Origin: Actinostola sp. cb2023
Taxonomy: Eukaryota; Cnidaria; Anthozoa; Actiniaria; Actinostolidae
NCBI GenBank assembly: GCA_033675265.1
Contig: JAUJYZ010000673.1
Location: forward strand, 58,542-122,541
Reading direction: 5' to 3'
Length of the DNA: 64,000 nucleotides
This document shows positions 44,146 to 55,438 of the stretch, piece after piece. Position numbers and translations under genes: made by a program. The notes beneath the pieces were generated by a model. It was not told the DNA's origin. It saw only the letters and a program-made list of their open reading frames with translations, and made no database searches. Position 1 is the stretch's first letter; each line of letters begins with the position of its first letter.

Positions 44146-44449
44146 ATGGTACGATAGGTGATGTAATTACATGGTACGATAGGTGATGTAATTACATGGT
44201 ACGATAGGTGATGTAATTACATGGTACGATAGGTGATGTAATTACATGGTACGATAGGTGATGTAATTACATGGTACGATAGGTGATGTAATTACATGGT
44301 ACGATAGGTGATGTAATTACATGGTACGATAGGTGATGTAATTACATGGTACGATAGGTGATGTAATTACATGGTACGATAGGTGATGTAATTGTAATTA
44401 CATGGTACGATAGGTGATGTAATTACATGGTACGATAGGTGATGTAATA
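44146..44449 (+). repeat. 25-bp tandem repeat, left arm
   Basis: Twelve copies of a 25-bp unit containing ATGGTACGATAGGTGATGTA and ATTAC, perfect except for one extended unit near 44,390. The mirror at 60,661-60,968 has several one-base errors between units. Confidence 0.95.
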
Positions 44450-45455
44450 ATTAGGAACAATACAATTCGATGAGCAATGAAATCAGAAACGATAGTATTA
44501 CGGTATATCTACTTTATTGAAACCATGCGTAATGCGCAAGTTACGTGGATCGAAGTACAATAACTGGAAACTCGATCAAAGAACACTTTGTCTAGGTGAA
44601 AGGAGTTGGCCCATGGAACGTCGATCGAATGTTTAGCCTGATGAATAGTTGTTACACCCATCAGTACTAACTTAATTTGTGTTTCTTTTTCAGGTTTTCT
44701 TATAAAGCTTCTCCGTTATGTATATTTCAGGTGTTTGCAACGTTTCGGAATTCTTGCCAAAAAGCCTACGCACGGAATAGAAGATGGATTCAGCAGCGAT
44801 TGAACTATTTTAGTCTTGTATATATTTAAAAAACCTAGATGGAGTAATAGAGTGATTGATGAATACTCGACGATAGTGGAGCTCTTTATGTGCAATACCC
44901 GAAGAACGTGCATGGAGAGACTTTAGACTGTACAGAGACACGCCCACTACCTTTGAGTGTTGATATCGATACAAAGCTACAGATCACTCGTGTAGAAGCT
45001 ACTAGAACACTCGAATAAGTTTGTGGACTACAGACTGTATTCATCAATCCACTCCATTGCCCTCTATTCCTCTTGATTTGAAACTTAGCATTAAAGTTTA
45101 AAGAACAGGCAGTGGACTCTTTCTATAACAATGACTTCCCCCGTGTTCCATATTTCGGCCTGGAGGGTGTACATACGTTAAGGTTAACAACTTAATTGTC
45201 AGGTTACGCGTATGATACTGAATACTTATAACTAATCACAATAACCCTAACCTGCACAAACTACGCGTGACATGAAGAAATAACCGTGCGTATTTGAACC
45301 TCTGATACGTACGTCAACGCAGCAAACGCATTTTCCCAATTGTTATATTGGGGTTCCACTGCAATTACATTCAGTTGATAAACTAACTACACTTTGTACG
45401 TAATAGCTTTTGATCAGAGAGCTCTCTAAATGATTTAAAACGTGCATGTATGTAC

Positions 45456-45739
45456 AGTCGATGTCATTAAGGTTGTCCACCTCGGAAAAACACATTTGCA
45501 CATTTGCACATTTACATATTTGCACTTTTACAAGCGCTGAAATGCAACTCTCCACCTGAAATCTTCTGTATAAGGACGCGGCATTTTTATGGCAGTATAC
45601 TTCTACTGAATCTATTGACTCTGGGTTCCACTTGCGCAAAACGAATATGCACGTGATGTTGCGAATGTGTACTGAATGTGTAAATCTGTAAATGTGTAAA
45701 TGTGCTTTTCCGAGGTGGACAACTTTGATGACATTGACT
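45456..45739. mobile_element. 284-bp MITE with AGTCRATGTCATYAARGTTG ends
   Basis: The ends include GTTGTCCACCTCGGAAAA followed by CACATTT-type repeats on both arms. Other copies are the mirror at 59,354-59,640 and a decayed one at 26,590-26,738. Confidence 0.85.
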
Positions 45740-46052
45740 ATATGTATTATACTCTTATTTGTTTTAACAAATAAAATAAAATGATAAAGTGTTGAATCAT
45801 TTGATCGTTGAATTTTATTGACCTCTGTTCACAGTACTAGTTGCAAATTACGCATTTGGATGGGGGTACTCTCCTTTCCTTTCATCATCTCTTCTTTCCT
45901 TCTATCTTCTCTTCCTTGGAACAACGTTATATAACCATACTAGTCATGGGAGCACTCCTCGCCCCCGGCCCCGGGGGCTTCAGTTCACTTCACAAGCGTG
46001 AAGTAGTAGCCAATTGCTTAATTATCTATTTGCATAACTCGTGCATGCCGAA

Positions 46053-46225
46053 TAGTCCAATTCCGAGTTCCTTTTATCTCTGTTTGAAAACGAGTCTACG
46101 TGTGAAACCTTTCTTATGCAAATACTTTTTTCCTTTTTCATGTAAATATAACTCATTTTCATATGAAAGGTTTCGCACGTAGACTCGTTTTGAAACTGAG
46201 ATAAAAGGAACTCGAAACTGGACTA
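46053..46225. mobile_element. 173-bp MITE, same family as 30,627
   Basis: TAGTCCAATTCCGAGTTCC at the left pairs with the right end GGAACTCGAAACTGGACTA. Internal arms carry AGTCTACGTGTGAAACC and complement. Confidence 0.9.
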
Positions 46226-46727
46226 TTGCATGCAAACCATTTATTCCCTCTACATGATGACCTGCAATCCCGGCCTAAATGATTGGGACATTTTGGCTTC
46301 TAATTGATCTAAACATGAAAGATCTATGTAGGCTTGACCCCCCTCCCCCCTCTTCCCCATAGCAATGTTGAGGATTGTTCACGCCGAACCCCGATCGTGA
46401 ATGAAAGTCTGAGACAACATTGTAGCAGTGGGGAGGGGGATGGAGAGGGCAATAAGGTGCTATTATTGAAAAATATTACGAATTAACTAGTCTCTTAATT
46501 AATTTTGGTCAGGATTTCGCGTTTTCCGTGTCATTTTCTCGATTTGCATACGAAAATGGAAGGAAATTCGGTCATTCCTTTGTGTTAATACTTCCAACCC
46601 ATTAGACATAACAACACAGTTTTTTGTGGAGTAATGGGGAATGGGAATTAGGTCTCCATCTGCTGCAGCAGATCCATGCTCACGCATAATTGGCATACTG
46701 GTCAGTGCATGACAAAGAGAGGTGATA

Positions 46728-46885
46728 ATCCTCTCTCCAGGGGTGATAATCCCTCGGGTCGCCGGGGTGTAACTCACATACTACCCCTACCGATGATAAT
46801 CCCCTGGGTCGCTGAGGGGTGTAACTCACATACAACCCCTACTGAGGGTGATAAGGGTGTAACTCACATACAACCCCTTCATTGA
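46728..46885 (+). repeat. Three irregular copies of a GGTGTAACTCACATACAACC unit
   Basis: Units of about 45-65 bp combine gataatcccctgggtcgc with ggtgtaactcacatac. Mirrored at about 58,200-58,370. Confidence 0.75.
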
Positions 46886-48084
46886 TAATAAACCATAAGT
46901 CTATGGGGCAAAAGTGACCAGTATGGGAGCACTAATCCTCAACCCGTGATTTTATTAAAACATACTAAGATAAAGCTCTGCTACATCATTGAGCATGAAG
47001 TTTAAAAATATAGTTGACATTGTCCATCTCCTACCATTGCTGAGATTGTCAGAGTTCATGATGTCCATATATGCAACCGCTATTGGCTGCTTATAACTGT
47101 AACTATCTTGTGCCTTATTACTAATTGTGCCATATGCTACTAGAACAAAAGGGGAGGGTGGGAGGGAATTACGTGTATATCGATAGCTGTTTTGATCGGA
47201 ATGGACTGCAATCGACAACGCAAACATGCCACAACATGGACTGACAGCCTGGCATGCTGTGACATGATTGGCTGGTGCAGTTAAACCATGCCAGGACATG
47301 TGATACCATAAGTGACCCTTGTACCCTTGTAATTGTCCTAATAGTATATTGCATTACAGTGTTTACTTTGAACAAAGCCTGCTTCGTTGCTGGTCAATTA
47401 TTAGTTTACATTCCGTTGAATCTAATATGCGTCCATTTAATTAAAGCTAATGGTTGTATTATTAACTTTAATTGATATGAATATAAATTGGCTTAAAACC
47501 CGGCTTGTAAATGACTCAATTGGTAATATTGTTATGCAATTTTTGGTACATCACCTTTGTTGAACTGGTGTGATTTAAAAAAAACGGTAAATCGGTTGCA
47601 GAAGAGCATTCCCACAATTTTTTTGAGCCATTTCAACACCGTGACACGATATTCGATTGCTTTGAGTCGATTTTGCTCATGGTCTATTCTGACGAATATT
47701 ACTGAAACAAGCGCGGTGACCCCCATTTTTTTTTACTTTTTTGATAAAAAATAAAAACTCAAAAATGATTCACCTGCAAAATTTCAGCGCGTTTTTTCTA
47801 TTTGGGAAGATATACTGAGGAATTACCTTAATCTAATACAATGCGAAATATAATACACACCGTGCGTGGTAGGTTTATGCGCGCACAGAGCGCATGCGCA
47901 TTACGTAGCCCAGATGGCAATCAGTACGACGAAGAACAAACACAGGTATCCCAGGTTCAATATTAGTGGCGATCAAAATAATACAGTAAATGCACGGGCA
48001 ACAGGTCACATAGAGTCAGTATTTTATTTTATCGCAAGACTCCGCTGACGTACTGCATGCGGGCGGCGGTTCCTGTCGAGGCGT

Positions 48085-48650
48085 GTACTCGCGCTGTTGT
48101 TTGAATAAACTATGAAAACGAAACCGATCAAATTGACCTCTTGATATCCGTGGCAACTTGCATCTATTAGACTGTACTTTTATTTCCGATCGGCAGCAGA
48201 TTAGCATTGCCTTGGATCCATTGCCTTTATAATATACAATAATGTGCCCTAAAATTAAGTTCAGCAGCATTCCGGCCTTTATATAGTACAACGGCACTGT
48301 GCGCAATAGCTCGCGCGAGATAAGTAATAACATATCACTTCTAAAAGTTTTAGTAATCCTCCAAAGTTCATTCATCAAATCTTGAAATAACTTCAAGACT
48401 TAAAATAATTGAAAACAAGAAACTTACATGTAATTTATCGTTGAATTCTTTCTCTGGCGTTTCCAAGATGTTTCTTCTGCGACTTGCTAAGAGGAAACTA
48501 GCTGGGTAGCCGTGACCTCGTGATTCCTAGTAATACTAGACTATGATGTTGTTATGGCAATAGGCTAGTGGTTCTTATTTCTCATTGGACCAAATTGGTG
48601 ACCACGTGGTTTGACAATGCCTCTGCGTACTATTTTAGTGAATTACGTAA
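48085..48650 (+). repeat. Composite repeat module, copy D
   Basis: Contains ctgttgtttgaataaac, cttgatatccg, decayed 53-bp units, then atttatcgttgaattctt and aagaggaaactagctgggta in the same order as the B-C junction and copy C. Mirror copy at about 56,435-57,000. Confidence 0.8.
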
Positions 48651-49075
48651 CGAGGGAGTTTCCCAGGGCCAATTCCAAGAACAACCAACAAAATAACTGA
48701 GACATTTTAAGAGGAAACTAGCTGGGTAGCCGTGACCTCGTGATTCCTAGTAATACTAGACTATAGTATTGTCGTGGCAATAGGCTAGTGGTTCTTATTT
48801 CTCATTGGACCAAATTGGTGACCACGTGGTTTGACAATGCCTCTGCGTACTATTTTAGTGAATTACGTAACGAGGGAGTTTCCCAGGGCCAATTCCAAGA
48901 ACAACCAACAAAATAACTGAGACATTTTAAGAGGAAAACTAGCTGGGTAGCCGTGACCTCGTGATTCCTAGTAATACTAGACTATAGTATTGTCGTGGCA
49001 ATAGGCTAGTGGTTCTTATTTTTCATTGGACCAAATTGGTGATCACGTGGTTTGACAGTGCCTCTGCGTACTATT
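48491..49075 (+). repeat. 220-bp tandem triplication in module copy D
   Basis: GAGGAAACTAGCTGGGTAGC starts at 48,491, 48,711 and 48,931. The first two units are complete; the third is cut short after about 145 bp. The mirrored set (about 56,005-56,610) has extra single bases. Confidence 0.9.
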
Positions 49076-49347
49076 CCAAAAATCGTTGTCCTCGCCGAAA
49101 GCAACAAGCTAGCACGAAGCTGACGACCGCAAAGGGCATTGGGACTTTCTCCTTATTTAGACATTTTGACAACATGCATTTTCAAATGGCCGAATCGTTC
49201 CAAATGATTGTTATTCAACGCTCGTAGGGATAACTTCTCAAGTACCACGAATAAATAAATAATTGGGAGATTCCCAAGTCCTTTGCTGTCGTCAGCTTCT
49301 TGCTTGTTGCTGTCGGCCCGGACAACGATATTTGTAATAGGTGTATA

Positions 49348-49387
49348 CAAGAGACCATAAGGGACAGATGTCCCTCATGGTCTCTTG
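49348..49387. other. Short perfect-type hairpin
   Basis: CAAGAGACCATAAGGGACA pairs with TGTCCCTCATGGTCTCTTG across a 2-nt gap with one mismatch. Mirror near 55,708-55,747. No function recognised. Confidence 0.6.
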
Positions 49388-49654
49388 GTGTATATAGCTG
49401 TATATGGCGAAAAGCTTAAGGAATTCTGGGAAATTAAAACTCTCAAATAACACCGTCAAATGATTGACCTTTTTATCCAGACTTGTAGGATCTTAGTTAA
49501 ATAGCTCATATACCTTCAAAACTACGAGAACATTGAATATATCTGCATGTAATGCGGCTCATGGACTGATTTCCCATCCTTGCGGTCTCAGCTTCTATCA
49601 TTTATAGTTCAACCCGACAACGATTTATGCAATTAAGCTATATATAAGAATTAA

Positions 49655-50080
49655 AGTGCCTATGAAACGAAAATGTCGATCCTTGTTTTATTGTACATTT
49701 TTGTTGTTTGGTCATTCTCTGAACATTTGCTGTATTTAAACATCGACTTTGAGCGTGCGAACATTTTCTTTTCGCGGTTCGAAAATTATCATTTTCAACC
49801 AAAATGTGCGACAAGAGCCTGGGCCCTTGACAATGGCTCGGTGACGTCAAGAGGTTGTGCATGCTTTGTTTGCACAACTCATGACGTCATATTTCTATAG
49901 TTTGACCGAGCGGGAATTGTCGCCCTTTGAAACGCAAAATGCCCAACTTCGTGCGCGAAATACAAAATGTTTCCGTAGCTCAATTTACTTTTTATTAACG
50001 CCATGTAAACAAGCAAATAGTAAACTTTCGTAGTAGCAAATAAAAAAAACGGGGTCTGTTTTTTTCGTTTCATAGGCACT
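49655..50080. mobile_element. 426-bp MITE flanked by TTAA (AGTGCCTATGAAACG ends)
   Basis: AGTGCCTATGAAACGAAAA and its complement form the ends, directly flanked by TTAA (49,651-49,654 and 50,081-50,084). It contains tgacgtca sites but no long frame. Mirror copy at 55,015-55,438. TTAA duplication fits piggyBac or Kolobok. Confidence 0.85.
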
Positions 50081-50789
50081 TTAAGAATACCCAATGAAAC
50101 CGAAACTGAACAGCCGGAAACGACCGATACCCTTCCCTCCCCTCCCCAAGTAGTTCTCCAGCTCGAACTGAAGTGACGTACCGTATGTGTGTTTATTCGA
50201 ACCCAAGTCACGTGACGTTCATTAACCAATCAGATGACAAATCGAAAACATCTGATTCCATTAAAAAAAATACTGCTTCAAAGGCATTGTTAATTAACGA
50301 TAAAATACCGTTCAGTTTGTAGGGAAAATTCTGGCCGGTTTTGGGTTTTAAACCATGTCAACAAACTGGAGTGACTTTTGAGTCTTTTGACTACAGCCGA
50401 ACGCGCAGTAATTAAAACATTTACTTTTTTTTTTTAAAGAGCCATTTTATAACTCGGGCTTCCTCCGGCAGTACCCGAGTAATAAACGTGACGTCATCAG
50501 TAGTTTCGAGGAGGCAATTTCTCGAGTCACTTTGTTCAAACAATGTTGACGTAAAATTGACCGTTCACTTAACGGGCTGGTAGGAATGCGACATTGTTTA
50601 CATTTAGTACATTTCGACTATGTCCTCCTATATAATCAAGAATGTCAACACATGTCAAAGACATTTGAATCGTAAAGGAAAAGACGGCACTGCGCATGCT
50701 CAGAGCCTATTGTCTTTCCTGAACGTCTGTCTTGCAAGGACCTCTGGCCTCAACGGCTGACTCGTATTATTTAATTGTACTCACTACAA

Positions 50790-51406
50790 ATGTCAACCAC
50801 CACCGCGTATAAACGTTGCATTATGACGCTAAAGGCCAAAAACATGGAGGAACATCATCAGAAGGAAAACCATTTTGAAGATTTGTCCGCCGAGGAAGAC
50901 ACCACTGCACGCGATCACAACACAGACAGCTTATCGACCAAGCAGAAACTATGCTTCTCTGTGGGCCACGTTCAAAACGATCTACAAGCGTTTGCAGCGC
51001 TAAGTTATCTGTTGTTATTTCTTACTAAGGTGGTCGGCCTACAGAACCAAAGCACTGGTACAATCTTCCTTGTCGCACAGGTTACCGATGGGGTTCTCAG
51101 CCCGCTGCTAGGGTACCTCTGCGATCGCTACGAGTTCCCAGGACTTTCCAGGTTTGGGAAGAGAAAATCGTGGCACATATTTGGCGTAATGATACTCTTG
51201 TGTTTCTCGCCGTTTCTTTTCGTACCGTGTCTGCCATGTTATGGGATGTTGCCGGGTACCCGTCGTGAGTCGGTAGCCGTAGTGTACTATTCTATCGTCG
51301 TTATCGCTATTCATTTTGGATTTGCTGCCGTGCAAATCAGTCATTTGGCTCTTCTTCCTGACATCGCCAGGAAACCAAGCCATCACGTGAAGTTAAACTC
51401 CATGAG
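50790..51406 (+). CDS. First coding exon of an MFSD12-like major facilitator transporter
   Basis: The ATG at 50,790 opens a frame of about 205 codons that ends at a splice donor, ATGAG^GTAAATAC, at 51,406. After a hydrophilic N-terminus of about 50 residues, the protein shows SVGHVQNDLQAF, VTDGVLSPLLGYLCDRYE, GKRKSWH and VQISHLALLPDIA, which follow the order of conserved blocks in MFSD12 (GPH-type sugar/cation family; in vertebrates a lysosome and melanosome cystine transporter). About four transmembrane helices are encoded, so eight or so remain for later exons. Those exons are not in the window: 1.1 kb on, inside the intron, the sequence folds back on itself. A TGACGTCA-type motif lies about 300 bp upstream (50,489). 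Orthology to MFSD12 versus a close relative is not settled. Confidence 0.8.
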
Positions 51407-52536
51407 GTAAATACATTACGTTACGCCACGCTGTGCGTTACGTTACGCGCGTTACGTTACGCGAACAACGAACAATTGACACATGTAAAACGCATTGAAA
51501 CAATATGTGAAATGCGCTATATAAGACTCTGCATCACATGCCATTACGTATGCAACGCGAAAGTCACTAGAATACTTCTCCATGCGAAGGCAGCAACGCT
51601 TGCTCTATATAAGACTCTGCATCACAGTCCATTACGTATGCAACGCGAAAGTCACTAGAATACTTCTCCTTGCGAAGGCAGCAACGCCTGCTCTATATAA
51701 GACTCTGCATCACAGTCCATTACGTATGCAACGCGAAAGTCACTAGAATACTTCTCCTTGCGAAGGCAGCAACGCTTGCTCTATATAAGACTCTGCATCA
51801 CATGCCATTACGTATGCAACGCGAAAGTCACTAGAATACTTCTCCTTGCGAAGGCAGCAACGCTTGCTCTATATAAGACTCTGCATCACATGCCATTACG
51901 TATGCAACGCGAAAGTCACTAGAATACTTCTCCTTGCGAAGGCAGCAACGCTTGCTCTATATAAGACTCTGCATCACATGCCATTACGTATATATGCAAC
52001 GCGAAAGTCACTAGAATACTTCTCCTTGCGAAGGCAGCAACGCTTGCTCTATCCTTCTCGTCTGAGGAGTTTTAAGAGGCCAGGATATATAAAAGGACAT
52101 CCGGCTTGCACGGTAACCACGAAACGGATGATTATCAGAATATCATGCAAACACTTCGTAACATAAATTTGAACATAATTTTGACGGAATCCCCAAGATC
52201 GCAAGTAACAAGATATATCTCCCATAATGGAGATAATGACCCTATAATACTTGAGACGATTTCCTCCATGATTGACATTGTGATACCACAAATGTCGTGA
52301 GCATGAGCATGAGCGAAGTTCGTGAAAATCCCCCGAAATAACGAAACAATGCGAAACAACGAAAATCGAAAACAACGGAATACGTGATCTATGTAGATTT
52401 CAAAGGAAAATCGAGTCTGGACTCTTGAAAGTTTTCAGTAGAGGGATGGATAGTGAGAGGGGGAGGGGTGCATGGTGATCCTGGTCCCATACATTTGTCG
52501 ACCTTCGCCACGTGTTCACGTGCTACTAGAGATATT
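51407..52536 (+). other. Start of the first intron of the MFSD12-like gene
   Basis: Begins GTAAATAC, then has a short (cgttacg)n stretch near 51,417-51,465, the 87-bp tandem repeat and unique DNA to the turn-round. No second exon is recognised. Confidence 0.6.
51517..52052 (+). repeat. 87-bp tandem repeat in the MFSD12-like intron
   Basis: Six copies of an 86-90 bp unit, each beginning CTATATAAGACTCTGCATCA and containing TTACGTATGCAACGCGAAAG. The mirror array is at about 53,027-53,565. Confidence 0.95.
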
Positions 52537-52560
52537 AATATTTTAAATATCTCTAGTAGC
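52522..52560. other. Turn-round point of the palindrome
   Basis: GCTACTAGAGATATT (52,522-52,536) and its exact complement (52,546-52,560) are separated by the 9-nt AATATTTTA. Further out the arms disagree slightly (tcgaccttcgccacgtg on the left against tgacctcggtcacgtg, read on the same strand, on the right). No third sequence separates the arms. Confidence 0.95.
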
Positions 52561-53026
52561 ACGTGAACACGTGACCGAGGTCAAATGTATGGGACCAGGA
52601 TCACCATGCACCCCTCCCCCTCTCACTATCCATCCCTCTACTGAAAACTTCAAGAGTCCAGACTCGATTTTCCTTTGAAATCTACATAGATCACGTATTC
52701 CGTTGTTTTTCGATTTTCGTTGTTTCGCATTGTTTCGTTATTTCGGGGGATTTTCACGAACTTCGCTCATGCTCATGCTCACGACATTTGTGGTATATCC
52801 AATGTCAATCATGGAGGAAATCGTCTCAAGTATTATAGGGTCATTATCTCCATTAATGGGAGATATATCTTGTTACTTGCGATCTTGGGATTCCGTCAAA
52901 ATTATGTTCAAATTTATGTTACGAAAAGTGTTTGCATGATATTCTGATAATCATCCGTTTCGTGGTTACCGTGCAAGCCGGATGTCCTTTTATATATCCT
53001 GGCCTCTTTAAACTCCTCAGACGAGA

Positions 53027-53565
53027 AGGATAGAGCAAGCGTTGCTGCCTTCGCAAGGAGAAGTATTTCTAGTGACTTCGCGTTGCATATATACGTAATG
53101 GCATGTGATGCAGAGTCTTATATAGAGCAAGCGTTGCTGCCTTCGCAAGGAGAAGTATTCTAGTGACTTTCGCGTTTGCATACGTAATGGCATGTGATGC
53201 AGAGTCTTATATAGAGCAAGCGTTGCTGCCTTCGCAAGGAGAAGTATTCTAGTGACTTTCGCGTTGCATACGTAATGGCATGTGATGCAGAGTCTTATAT
53301 AGAGCAAGCGTTGCTGCCTTCGCAAGGAGAAGTATTCTAGTGACTTTCGCGTTGCATACGTAATGGACTGTGATGCAGAGTCTTATATAGAGCAGGCGTT
53401 GCTGCCTTCGCAAGGAGAAGTATTCTAGTGACTTTCGCGTTGCATACGTAATGGACTGTGATGCAGAGTCTTATATAGAGCAAGCGTTGCATGCCTTCGC
53501 ATGGAGAAGTATTCTAGTGGACTTTCGCGTTGCATACGTAATGGCATGTGATGCAGAGTCTTATA
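53027..53565 (-). repeat. 87-bp tandem repeat, mirror copy
   Basis: Reverse complement of 51,517-52,052, with small insertions and deletions that differ from unit to unit. Confidence 0.9.
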
Positions 53566-53678
53566 TAGCGCATTTCACATATTGTTTCAATGCGTTTTAC
53601 ATGTGTCAATTGTTCGTTGTTCGCGTAACGTAACGCGCGTAACGTAACGCACAGCGTGGCGTAACGTAATGTATTTAC

Positions 53679-54300
53679 CTCATGGAGTTTAACTTCACGT
53701 GATGGCTTGGTTTCCTGGGCGATGTCAGGAAGAAGAGCCAAATGACTGATTTGCACGCAGCAAATCCAAAATGAATAGCGATAACGACGATAGAATAGTA
53801 CACTACGGCTACCGACTCACGACGGGTACCCGGCAACATCCCATAACATGGGCAGACACGGTACGAAAAGAAACGGCGAGAAACACAAGAGTATCATTAC
53901 GCCAAATATGTGCCACGATTTTCTCTCCCAAAAACCTGGAAAGTCCTGGGAACTCGTAGCGATCGCAGAGGTACCCTAGCAGCGGGCTGAGGAAACCCCA
54001 TCGGTAACCTGTGCGACAAGGAAGATTGTACAGTGCTTTGGTTCTGTAGGCCGACCACCTTAGTAAGAAATAACAACAGATAACTTAGCGCTGCAAACGC
54101 TGTAGATCGTTTTGAACGTGGCCCACAGAGAAGCATAGTTTCTGCTTGGTCGATAAGCTGTCTGTGTTGTGATCGCGTGCAGTGGTGTCTTCCTCGGCGG
54201 ACAAATCTTCAAAATGGTTTTTTCCTTCTGATGATGTTCCTCCATGTTTTTGGCCTTTAGCGTCATAATGCAACGTTTATACGCCGGTGGTGGTTGACAT
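53679..54300 (-). pseudogene. Mirror copy of the MFSD12-like first exon, broken by indels
   Basis: Reverse complement of 50,790-51,406 but 5 bases longer net. Single-base changes break the frame several times: a G inserted in the accaccaccgcg run near the start, a base lost in ctacaagcg, a base lost in actggtac, two inserted in gggttctc, and more further on. The splice donor GTAAATAC is retained (about 53,678). In a real duplicate, such clustered indels with few substitutions would be odd, so this is more likely an uncorrected read copy of the left-arm exon than a true pseudogene. Confidence 0.8.
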
Positions 54301-55014
54301 TTGTAGTGAGTACAATTAAATAATACGAGTCAGCCGTTGAGGCCAGAGGTCCTTGCAAGACAGACGTTCAGGAAAGACAATAGGCTCTGAGCATGCGCAG
54401 TGCCGTCTTTTCCTTTACGATTCAAATGTCTTTGACATGTGTTGACATTCTTGATTATATAGGAGGACATAGTCGAAATGTACTAAATGTAAACAATGTC
54501 GCATTCCTACCAGCCCGTTAAGTGAACGGTCAATTTTACGTCAACATTGTTTGAACAAAGTGACTCGAGAAATTGCCTCCTCGAAAACTACTGATGACGT
54601 CACGTTTATTACTCGGGTACTGCCGGAGGGAAGCCCGAGTTATAAAATGGCTCTTTAAAAAAAAAAGTAAATGTTTTAATTACTGCGCGTTCGGCTGTAG
54701 TCAAAAGACTCAAAAGTCACTCCAGTTTGTTGACATGGTTTAAAACCAAAACCGGCCAGAATTTTCCCTACAAACTGAACGGTATTTTATCGTTAATTAA
54801 CAATGCCTTTGAAGCAGTATTTTTTTTTAATGGAATCAGATGTTTTCGATTTGTCATCTGATTGGTTAATGAACGTCACGTGACTGGGTTCGAAATAAAC
54901 ACACATACGGTACGTCACTTCAGTTCGAGCTGGAGAAACTACTTGGGGAGGGGAGGAGGGAAGGGTATCGGTCGTTTCCGGCTGTTCAGTTTCGGTTTCA
55001 TTGGGTATTCTTAA

Positions 55015-55438
55015 AGTGCCTATGAAACGAAAAAAACAGACCCCGTTTTTATTTGCTACTACGAAAGTTTACTATTTGCTGTGTTACATGGCGTTAATAA
55101 AAAGTAAATTGAGCTACGGAAACATTTTTGTATTTCGCGCACGAAGTTGGGCATTTTGCGTTTCAAAGGGCGACAATTCCCGCTCGGTCAAACTATAGAA
55201 ATATGACGTCATGAGTTGTGCAAACAAAGCATGCACAACCTCTTGACGTCACCGAGCCATTGTCAAGGGCCCAGGCTCTTGTCGCACATTTGGTTGAAAA
55301 ATGATAATTTTCGAACCGCGAAAAGAAAATGTTCGCACGCTCAAAGTCGATGTTTAAATACAGCAAATGTTCAGAGAATGACCAAACAACAAAAATGTAC
55401 AATAAAACAAGGATCGACATTTTCGTTTCATAGGCACT
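55015..55438. mobile_element. Mirror copy of the TTAA-flanked 426-bp MITE
   Basis: Same ends and TTAA flanks (55,011-55,014; 55,439-55,442) as 49,655-50,080; two bases shorter. Confidence 0.9.

Larger units (their letters stand above)
41145..52536 (+). repeat. Left arm of a giant inverted repeat (palindrome)
   Basis: The sequence from 41,145 (taccactttaaagtagttgg) to 52,536 is found as its reverse complement from 64,000 back to 52,546. Landmarks mirror each other throughout: the heptamer array at 41,453 with that at 63,555, the 25-bp repeat at 44,146 with 60,661, the 220-bp triplication with its mirror near 56,300, and the MFSD12-like exon at 50,790 with 54,300. The left arm has the intact coding frame and the more regular repeats. 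The true outer end may lie before 41,145, because the partner sequence runs off the window. Confidence 0.97.

Noticed and set aside
53514..54301. Second MFSD12-like gene on the minus strand
   Set aside because: It is the mirror of the left-arm exon, broken by indels; most likely the same exon read twice.
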